Below, piece after piece: positions 46,474 through 53,895 of a stretch of DNA of 64,000 nt (position 1 is its first letter; every line of letters starts with the position of its first letter). The stretch covers positions 186,001 through 250,000 of the forward strand of contig NVUW01000002.1 of NCBI GenBank assembly GCA_002733205.1, read 5' to 3'. The notes beneath the pieces are model-generated. The model was not told the DNA's origin. It was given only the letters and a program-made list of their open reading frames with translations, and made no database searches. The position numbers and the translations under genes were made by a program. This stretch comes from Thalassobium sp. (lineage in GTDB: Bacteria; Pseudomonadota; Gammaproteobacteria; Pseudomonadales; Oceanobacteraceae).

Positions 46474-47328
46474 TCAGGGCAGCAGATCAAGCACGACCTG
46501 ACCGGAAGCGCCCAGTCCGTTGCCAGTGGTCGCAGAGTAGTTATAACGCCAGACATCGGGGCCTTCTTCCGAGAACTGAACGTTCTGTTCACCCTGATTA
46601 AAATTGTTAAAAATATCATCGGTGTGACCACTCTGAGCGACATAAGCCTCCAGAGCAGGGGGTGTTACTGCTTCGGCCACAAAGAGTTTCAGATCATTTT
46701 CATGACTCAGAGCCACCATACGATGACCCCCTGACTGGTTTTCAATCACAGCACAGTGAATAGCAGAGGTACTGTCACCTTCGGTATCTGACCAGTTGAG
46801 CGAGACAGAACCCAGGCTGTCGGCATCATCGCTGACTTTATAAAAATCCAGTTCTACCGTGACATTTTCCTGATAATAAGAAACAGGGCTTAATCCCACC
46901 GTTCTGAACCCGCTGGCTTTATAAGTCAGGTGACGGGTTGTCTCAATTAAGAATTCGCGTCCGTTATCCCCATGCTCCGTCACGATCTTACCGATGGTAA
47001 TGTTCATAGGGTCAAAACCACCAGCGCAGTTTGCCATTTCCCAACCACCACCGGCCTCCGCGCTTCTGTTACGGATAATCAGGCTTTCCAGACGACTTGA
47101 TTCAGCAATTTTACTGATCTCGACGTTCACCATTTTTGTGCGTTCACGGCGAATATTCACAACTCCGACCCAACTTCCGGCGTAACCACTGCCGTTCAAT
47201 TGTTCAGAGGCGGCAATATAAGGTGCCGGGTCAAAGCGCTCTACGCCGGAGGAATCAGAACTATCATCAGCGCCGCCACAGGCAGTCAGTAATAAGGCGG
47301 AGACAACAGCAAGAGAGAGAGATTTCAC
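46474..47328 (-). CDS. Hypothetical lipoprotein, 284 residues
   Basis: The N-terminus is a lipoprotein signal (LAVVSALLLTA-C17) with a Gly/Asp/Ser-rich linker. The mature domain of about 240 residues is beta-rich (SWVGVVNIRRERTKMVNVEI, VTVELDFYKV, GSVSLNWSDT) with two Cys (ANCAGG, HCAVIE) that could form a disulfide. No family recognised. It stands between terminators and reads toward cueR; co-regulation with copper genes is not shown. Confidence 0.6.
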   Translation of the reverse strand: MKSLSLAVVSALLLTACGGADDSSDSSGVERFDPAPYIAASEQLNGSGYAGSWVGVVNIRRERTKMVNVEISKIAESSRLESLIIRNRSAEAGGGWEMANCAGGFDPMNITIGKIVTEHGDNGREFLIETTRHLTYKASGFRTVGLSPVSYYQENVTVELDFYKVSDDADSLGSVSLNWSDTEGDSTSAIHCAVIENQSGGHRMVALSHENDLKLFVAEAVTPPALEAYVAQSGHTDDIFNNFNQGEQNVQFSEEGPDVWRYNYSATTGNGLGASGQVVLDLLP

Positions 47329-47470
47329 GATCTATTCCATTAGTTATTTATTGTTTTCACGATAATAACCAGATGTACAGATCCCGCCAAGTTTTCATGG
47401 AAAATCAATAATTTGTCCAACCTACTAGGCTGCGCATAGAACACACATTCATGAACAGCCATTTATCAAT

Positions 47471-47489
47471 ACGTTAATCATCTTAACGT
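47471..47489. repeat. Perfect palindrome in the 47.3-47.5 kb gap
   Basis: ACGTTAA-TCATC-TTAACGT, 7-base arms and a 5-base spacer, about 50 bases before the start of the next plus-strand gene. Its position suits an operator; no known regulator site matches it. Confidence 0.4.
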
Positions 47490-47541
47490 TATCAACAACC
47501 TGGCCGACACCCTGTGCATAACCCGCCAAAAGGAAACGGCC

Positions 47542-49158
47542 ATGAAGATTGTTCAGTCGCAGGTTCAGCTCAGTGCTCAGCAAAAGGATCTGTTATTAAG
47601 CGCTCGCCTTACAGGCATGTCGGTGAGAGTCACGGCAGGTGATGGAGATAATGACGGCGGCAATCCAACGAACGGCAGCAGCGCCAGCGCCGGCATTCAG
47701 TTGTCACTGAGCACCCGCACTGAAAGCAGCCAGGCAGTGAGTCGCAGCAGCAGTGTGACCCATGCCGATGGCCGTCAGCAGCAGTCGTCTTCATCCTACC
47801 TGGCACAACAGCTGACCGAACAGACCACCCAGCTGAGTGTGATCGTCAGCGCCGTAAATACCCGGCCGGGCAGTGCAGGCCTTGGCGTACAGGTTGAGGT
47901 GCAGAGCGTGTTGCAGGTTGAACGCGAAGAGTCTCTGGCCTTTGAAGCGCTGGGTCAGGTACAGACCGAAGACGGCCGTCAGATTGATTTTATGCTGGCG
48001 CTGGATTTCAGCCGTTATACCCGCGCCGAGCAGACCAACCTGTTTCAGGGTCAGCTCAATCTGATCGACCCGCTGATGATTAATCTGAATGGCGGTGCGG
48101 TCGAGCTTTCCGACCAGAGCTTCAGTTTTGATCTGAACGCCGACGGCCAGAACGAAAGCATCGCCCGTACCGCCGCCGGTAGTGGCTATCTGGTATTCGA
48201 TAAAAACAACAACGGCATCATTGATGACGGCAGCGAAATGTTCGGCCCGCAGAGTGGTAATGGTTTTGCCGACCTGGCGCAGTACGATGACGACGGCAAC
48301 GGCTGGATTGACGAAAACGATGCCATCTTCAGCCAGCTCAGCCTGATGGAATTTGATGATGAAGGGCCAACCCTGCGCTCCGCCGCGGAAGCTGGCTTAG
48401 GCGCCTTCTTTCTGGGTTCTGCAGCGTCGGATTACGAGCTGAAAAACGACACCGGCCAGGTGCGTGGAGTCATTGCCCGCTCCGGTGTTGCGCTGAATGA
48501 AAACGGCGAAGCGCTGCTATTGCAGGAAGTGCATCTGAATACTCCGCCCAGCTTGCCGCAGCACGCCATAACCGGTGGCAACCTCGCCCTGAACAGCGAA
48601 CAGGGCAGGGTTGACCTGCAATCACCGCTGAGTTTTTTCCAGTTTGATAACGAGCTGCTGAACAGCCGCGATGAGCAAACCCGGGTACAGCTGCGCTTTG
48701 AACCCGATCAGGATGCGCAACTGGTGGCCGCAGGCCCCCTGCCGGGAACAGCCGCCGCTGGTCATCATGCCAGCAACAGCACCCACAACAATAACAACAG
48801 CAACTCTGGCAGCAACCCCGCCCAGAGTCGTGCATCACACCCGGATGCGCCCCTCTACGATGATATGCAGCCCCACCGCATGAATATGCGCCATTGGGCC
48901 GCCGATGCCATTAACCGCTACCACAATGAAGAGCAGCGCAAACCCAATGGCAAAGACGCACAGGTGTATGTCGATATTCCTGGCCCGGTGCGGGCAACCC
49001 CGCTTAACCTGCGCAACGAAGTTGATGCCGGCAGCAAAGATATGGACAACAAACTGAAAGCCCTGCGCGCCACCATTGAGGAATTAAAACAGATGCGTGA
49101 GCAACAGCAGCAAAGTCAGAAACCGCTGGCGCTGTATCAGGCCATTGGTCATTTGTAG
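47542..49158 (+). CDS. Protein with EF-hand/calcium-loop motifs, family unknown
   Basis: A 538-residue protein without a signal peptide. The first 100 residues are Ser/Gln/Thr-rich. The centre holds DxDxDG-type loops: FDLNADGQNE (near residue 196), DKNNNGIIDDGSE (near 221) and DDDGNGWIDENDA (near 250), followed by the motif FGPQSGNGF. The middle is a conserved family pattern seen in other gammaproteobacteria (FDxNxNG-IDDGSEMFGP-SGNGFADLA-DDDGNGWIDE). The C-terminal 150 residues have an Asn/Ser-rich linker, a charged helix and a Gln-rich coiled coil. Calcium binding is inferred. AAAGGAAAC upstream supports ATG 47542. Confidence 0.65.
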   Translation: MKIVQSQVQLSAQQKDLLLSARLTGMSVRVTAGDGDNDGGNPTNGSSASAGIQLSLSTRTESSQAVSRSSSVTHADGRQQQSSSSYLAQQLTEQTTQLSVIVSAVNTRPGSAGLGVQVEVQSVLQVEREESLAFEALGQVQTEDGRQIDFMLALDFSRYTRAEQTNLFQGQLNLIDPLMINLNGGAVELSDQSFSFDLNADGQNESIARTAAGSGYLVFDKNNNGIIDDGSEMFGPQSGNGFADLAQYDDDGNGWIDENDAIFSQLSLMEFDDEGPTLRSAAEAGLGAFFLGSAASDYELKNDTGQVRGVIARSGVALNENGEALLLQEVHLNTPPSLPQHAITGGNLALNSEQGRVDLQSPLSFFQFDNELLNSRDEQTRVQLRFEPDQDAQLVAAGPLPGTAAAGHHASNSTHNNNNSNSGSNPAQSRASHPDAPLYDDMQPHRMNMRHWAADAINRYHNEEQRKPNGKDAQVYVDIPGPVRATPLNLRNEVDAGSKDMDNKLKALRATIEELKQMREQQQQSQKPLALYQAIGHL

Positions 49159-49269
49159 GGGTAAGGTGAAATATTGTAGAAGCCTAAGCCAACAGAAGCA
49201 GGTAATACGATGGTTGTTTAATCGTTAGTGAAAAAGACACTGATAGTGAGCGTCTGAGGTTTTCTGTAT

Positions 49270-52200
49270 TTATGCATTTTCAACCAGATCGATGAGCCGC
49301 AGATAGCACACATCCGACAATAACTCTGGATTCGACTCAGCGATAATAGTAAGCACACTTGGTAAGTCTGCTGATATCAAGGAATGTACCTGAGGCGTGA
49401 TTCTGTTCATCATATCCAGAACTGTTTCAGGGAAACGTCTGATCAGACTCTCATCCTCGCCGGCATTACGGGTAAAACGGTAGAATGAATGCTGACCGTG
49501 ACTGACGGGAATCAAGAAGTTTCTTATCTCCTCATAAACCATGGGAAAACAATCGTTGGTATCGTTCAGCAAATGAAGCCAGGAGCTCACCGAAGAGGTG
49601 GTACGATATTTTGATTCTTTAGGCCATACGTTCTGAATAAACGGAATGACAAGCTCAACCCAGCCATTTTCATTCCCTTGCCCGACACGTCCTAGCCAAT
49701 GAATAAACTGATTGCGAACCTCATCTGCAGCAGTCCTGAGTGCATTTTTCATTTCAGTTTTAGTTAATAGCTCAGGCTGACTATCACGGAACAGATAGAT
49801 ACTTCCCAGCCACTGGGCTGCCCGTGACAACATTTGCTGTTCCCACGCCAACTGGTTTACCCATAACATCAGACTACTCAGCAGCGGCCTTATTGTTTGT
49901 AGTACCTCATCAGTAGGAAGTCGGTCTAACCGGAGGAGGGAATCCCAGGCCGGCTCAGCCAATGGATGATCGAAATTCAGCATCGGCAGTAGCTTTTCCG
50001 ATGTCCAAGCAGGATCAATATGCATCAACCAGTTAAGCTGCCTTATCACAATAGATACTGCGTGATCAGCCCCCTCTCCCGGCGCACTAAACAAGCGTTC
50101 CAGACGATCCTTAATTCCATAAGAGAGCAACCCAGACGCTTCAGTATCTCCGGAAACGGCAAAAATTAATGCCTGAGTGCAGTGCCCCAATGGCCCGTTA
50201 ATCGCGTACCCATAAGTCCGTCGGGATCTCTGCAGGGCTTTCCCGCCACGACGAATGCCTCCGATACTACTTTTTGTAGCTGCCTCCCCTGCTTCAATCA
50301 GACTATCCACAATATGATCATAAACTGCCCAGCCCAGAGCCTCATCTAAACTGATCATTCTGACCAGACTTTTATGTATCCAGCGACCAAGCTCGTGACG
50401 TAAATCTGCAATAACGGTATTGGGTAACCGCAGAACTCTGACCAGGAAAATTCGCGATAATCGGGTTGGTATGTCATCCGAAAGATTTTCCAGCAGCGCC
50501 CGCCATAGATCTAAAGGATATTCTCCTTGCCTCGCGGTACGGGTCAGCACCAGCATCGCCTTTCTGGGATTTTCTTTGATTAATCCATTGAATGGACGCC
50601 TTTCAATCAAGCTACCAAATTCACGTTTTGAAGATGCATTTACACGTGTGAGAACCTGACCCACCGGAGCCGTGACGAGATCTTCGGGGGATTCATCGAT
50701 CTGAACCACACCTCCATAAGAACCATGAGCGACTACCACTTGTTCTGCGAGTGAATCCTTCCAGTCCGCAATCCCATTCACCACCTCAGCTAAACGTTTC
50801 AACTGATCCGATAAAAACTCAGCACCTTTCAGTTTCAGATACGTTGCGTAGCTGGCAATACGGTATGCCCGCATTTCTGTGTACCCGTCATCTGTCCAAA
50901 ATGACTGACGGTCAGGCCCTGCCAATATTCTCTCCATCAGCTGATACTGATGTTCCGCTGAAAATTCCGCCCAGCGATCCTCCAATAAAAACAGCAGCTC
51001 ACGCACCACTTTCTGATCCCAGAAAGATTCCTGATCAAACGACAACAGAATATCAGCGGTACGATTGGCCTCAAATGCCGCTGCTTTTGATAACGCATAC
51101 AGTTTCAGCTTACGGAAAAATAACGGCTCGTTTGCCGGCCATAACGTCGCCATCGCTGCCGCCTGACCCGGATGACTAGCAAGTAAACGATCAAACAGAG
51201 TAATGAACGTCCTGAAAACAAACGATGAGTCTTCCTCTGAGAAGCTGCCCTCGACCTCCCGATCCGGATAGCAGGTAGGTGTCTCGAAATAAGGATTCTC
51301 AGTATCAGCCAATAAACCAGAGGCGACATGAAACTGATCTTCCAGTATGCGCAGTATGCCGGGCAAAACCTCATCAGGAATTTCGATGTCACCGTCACGA
51401 TGGCTCATAATCTCAACTTCAAACCACGCAATATCACCAATTCCAATCTCATCCCAGGCCAAAGAAGGTGGTTTAGATTTCGCTATTCCAGATGATTGCT
51501 GAATCACAATTCTCGGAAAAGTTGCCTTCCTGAAAGACCTCAGCACACTGGGCGTCCACCCCTCTTTCGACACACGATCTTTCAGTTCATACCAATCAAC
51601 ACTGTCATGTACTTTTAGGGAATACCGATGATGTTCAATAATCAGGTGCCAAATATGCGCAGCTCGCTCTGGTAAGTCTTTTGAGTGTTTAATCGACCAT
51701 TCAATACGCTGCAACAGCCTTGAGTTCAGCCCATTTTTTTGGGCCACCCACCAAGCAATTACAGGGCTATCAGCAGACCTAACGATCCATTCCAGCAGAA
51801 AACCCAGTCTGATAGGTATTTCTTCATGTCCTTCAGTTTGCCTTCCCGCTAGCGAGTACACTGCAACCGGGTTGTCATCCCCCTCGCGCCATACCAGCAA
51901 ATCATCGTTCGTGATGATTTTACGTTGCCCATAGTCAGAAAGAGTCTCTTGATCATCATCCAATCCATAAGCGGCACGGGGATCGAACTCTTCGCTCTCT
52001 GGGCCATAACTTTTGCTGGGTTCTGCAGAACGCACGCGCGCATCAAGCACACAGATCCATTCGGGATGAGGAACAGGATTCGCCGACGCAAACAGCTTCG
52101 CTCCCCGGGCGGTACGAAGTGCATGTACTACCTGTCCGCGCTCATGCGGCTCCATGCTTTTCGGATCATGGCATGCAGAAGCAATAACCGACTCCAGCCA

Positions 52201-53055
52201 GCGCCGTGGGCTATCTTTTCGTTCCGCCCAGGCTTCCAATGTCTGCCATAAATCGTCGCGCTCGTTATACGCAATGGCCGTTACACCACGATCCCGCCAT
52301 TCAGCTTCAATATCTTCAGCTCTGCCACGGCCAAATGCGTATAAGCGTGAGCGATCATACTGGCTATCGTGATTCAGCCCTTGCAGCAAATATTTAACTG
52401 GAGGGTCTTCCGCGCGGTACCCCAACAGAACAACGGTGTAGTGTTTCAACAGGTTACGGACAAACTCTGTTGCCCATCCTTCGGACAGATACGCCCGGCC
52501 AAAATCGGCGCTGCTCAACACATACTCATGATGTTCCGAATCGTTATCCGCTAGCTGGCCATGCAGGTAGGTAATGCCTTCAATTTCTGAACCCAACGAT
52601 ACGTCTGGCAACGCGGGCGGTTTATGAGTTTTCGGAGCGTTACCATCCGAGCTGAGCTCAAACAGCCGATCAAAGTTTGTGGTAACAATCTGAGGATATC
52701 CGCTCTGACCAGACGATATTCGTTTAATCAATTCGTGTTTTTCGCTTGTGATCAGCGTCGAAGGATCTTTTCGTAATTGCTCAGCCACAAAAGCATCCAC
52801 TTCGCTTTTAACAAACTCCTGATAGAGCAGGTGGAATACCTTATCTAATGGCGGATTTTCTTCGTTGAAGGTTTTCCTGATCTCGGAATCTTCAGCGGGA
52901 TCAAAAAAATTAATCACCTGCTGAGTCAACTTTTTGAAATCAGGAAGACCCGCAGGAACGGAAACGCCAGCACCACACAGGAAAACAACACGTCCTGCGT
53001 CGCAGCGCTCTAAGAGGAGGTCGGGTATTGATGGTCCATCACGATGAAATCTCAT
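49270..53055 (-). CDS. Large SIR2-domain protein, probable single-gene antiphage effector (DSR1-like)
   Basis: A 1,261-residue protein. The N-terminal SIR2 domain (about 1-260) has the NAD-binding motif FLCGAGVSVPAGLPDF (GAGVS at 28-32), the TTNFD motif (N127, D129), a catalytic-type His in YLHGQL (H165), and VVLLGYRAEDPPVKYLL, the pattern of SIR2 proteins in defence systems. The remaining 1,000 residues are a long helical-repeat-like region with no enzyme motif I recognise; it may match DUF4020. NADase activity and phage-triggered abortive infection are inferred from the family (defence-associated sirtuins). No partner gene is present: neighbours on both sides are unrelated plus-strand genes. 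It is AT-richer than the core, suggesting acquisition. ATG 53055 is the only clear start. Confidence 0.82.
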   Translation of the reverse strand: MRFHRDGPSIPDLLLERCDAGRVVFLCGAGVSVPAGLPDFKKLTQQVINFFDPAEDSEIRKTFNEENPPLDKVFHLLYQEFVKSEVDAFVAEQLRKDPSTLITSEKHELIKRISSGQSGYPQIVTTNFDRLFELSSDGNAPKTHKPPALPDVSLGSEIEGITYLHGQLADNDSEHHEYVLSSADFGRAYLSEGWATEFVRNLLKHYTVVLLGYRAEDPPVKYLLQGLNHDSQYDRSRLYAFGRGRAEDIEAEWRDRGVTAIAYNERDDLWQTLEAWAERKDSPRRWLESVIASACHDPKSMEPHERGQVVHALRTARGAKLFASANPVPHPEWICVLDARVRSAEPSKSYGPESEEFDPRAAYGLDDDQETLSDYGQRKIITNDDLLVWREGDDNPVAVYSLAGRQTEGHEEIPIRLGFLLEWIVRSADSPVIAWWVAQKNGLNSRLLQRIEWSIKHSKDLPERAAHIWHLIIEHHRYSLKVHDSVDWYELKDRVSKEGWTPSVLRSFRKATFPRIVIQQSSGIAKSKPPSLAWDEIGIGDIAWFEVEIMSHRDGDIEIPDEVLPGILRILEDQFHVASGLLADTENPYFETPTCYPDREVEGSFSEEDSSFVFRTFITLFDRLLASHPGQAAAMATLWPANEPLFFRKLKLYALSKAAAFEANRTADILLSFDQESFWDQKVVRELLFLLEDRWAEFSAEHQYQLMERILAGPDRQSFWTDDGYTEMRAYRIASYATYLKLKGAEFLSDQLKRLAEVVNGIADWKDSLAEQVVVAHGSYGGVVQIDESPEDLVTAPVGQVLTRVNASSKREFGSLIERRPFNGLIKENPRKAMLVLTRTARQGEYPLDLWRALLENLSDDIPTRLSRIFLVRVLRLPNTVIADLRHELGRWIHKSLVRMISLDEALGWAVYDHIVDSLIEAGEAATKSSIGGIRRGGKALQRSRRTYGYAINGPLGHCTQALIFAVSGDTEASGLLSYGIKDRLERLFSAPGEGADHAVSIVIRQLNWLMHIDPAWTSEKLLPMLNFDHPLAEPAWDSLLRLDRLPTDEVLQTIRPLLSSLMLWVNQLAWEQQMLSRAAQWLGSIYLFRDSQPELLTKTEMKNALRTAADEVRNQFIHWLGRVGQGNENGWVELVIPFIQNVWPKESKYRTTSSVSSWLHLLNDTNDCFPMVYEEIRNFLIPVSHGQHSFYRFTRNAGEDESLIRRFPETVLDMMNRITPQVHSLISADLPSVLTIIAESNPELLSDVCYLRLIDLVENA

Positions 53056-53261
53056 GGGCCGATACTAACACTGACAAATTGATTAATGGTAGGAAGGCAG
53101 CAACAAGGGGAGTCCTAAAACCGGCTGACCGTCGCCGCTGCGCGGACAGCCACTGCCGCTCTGATAGTCCTTAACCACTTTGTACAGAGCAAGACCGCAG
53201 CCTGCAGCGCCATGGCATACATACTGCTTTCTGACATAACCATCAGAAAAGGAGGCAGGGT

Positions 53262-53729
53262 ATGAACATTAACCGTAAGGAGGCGTTATCCGCCATTAAT
53301 AACCATCTGAATCCTAAGCAGGATAAATCGGCCAATACCGTATTTGCCGATCTGCTGCGCACACAACAACAGGCCCAGCCTGCGACAGAACCTGTCCGTG
53401 CAGTAGCCGCAGCGCCCGCAGCAGCTGCGATGCCGGCATCAGCAACGTCCGCATCCGCAGCAGAACCAGAGGCCAGTACAGAAAAAAGCGCCGCGCAGGA
53501 ATTCCGCGACTATATGGCAATGAGCGATGCCGAAAAAATGCGCGCCGCCGTGCTGAAAGAAATGGGCCTGACCGAAGAAGAGTTTGAGCAGCTGCCGCCG
53601 GAAGAACAGCTGGCCATCGAACAGAAAATTGTCGAACGGCTGAAGCAGGAAACCGGCGTCAGCGATACCGGTTTTAATACCGAAGCCATCGCGATGCTGT
53701 TGCAGGGCACCGTACCCGCACCAACCTGA
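53262..53729 (+). CDS. Conserved hypothetical protein, Ala-rich linker and helical C-terminus
   Basis: A 155-residue soluble protein. Residues 40-75 are an Ala/Pro/Glu linker of low complexity. The C-terminal half has a recognisable pattern: EFRDYMAMSDAEKMRAAVLK, then MGLTEEEFEQLPPEEQLAIE and QKIVERLKQETG. I have seen this arrangement in uncharacterised gammaproteobacterial proteins but cannot name a family. AGGAGG 10 bases upstream supports ATG 53262. It follows the inserted SIR2 gene's promoter region. Confidence 0.6.
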   Translation: MNINRKEALSAINNHLNPKQDKSANTVFADLLRTQQQAQPATEPVRAVAAAPAAAAMPASATSASAAEPEASTEKSAAQEFRDYMAMSDAEKMRAAVLKEMGLTEEEFEQLPPEEQLAIEQKIVERLKQETGVSDTGFNTEAIAMLLQGTVPAPT

Positions 53730-53895
53730 CACGATTTCAGCGGGCTCCGCGCGGCGACAGCACTACGATTTATTACATAAATGCCCGGCAGCGGGGTCGG
53801 GCATAAACTAATGTGTTGGTATTAAAGCCGCGTATTCTCTCTGCTGAGATCCGTCAGCTCCGGAGCGAACCGCCCTCACATATCCGCAAGTGCTG

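Noticed and set aside
49270-53055. SIR2 gene as part of Thoeris, SIR2-HerA or a short-Argonaute system
   Set aside because: No TIR, HerA or Argonaute partner gene lies on either side, and the C-terminal region is far too long for those SIR2 subunits.
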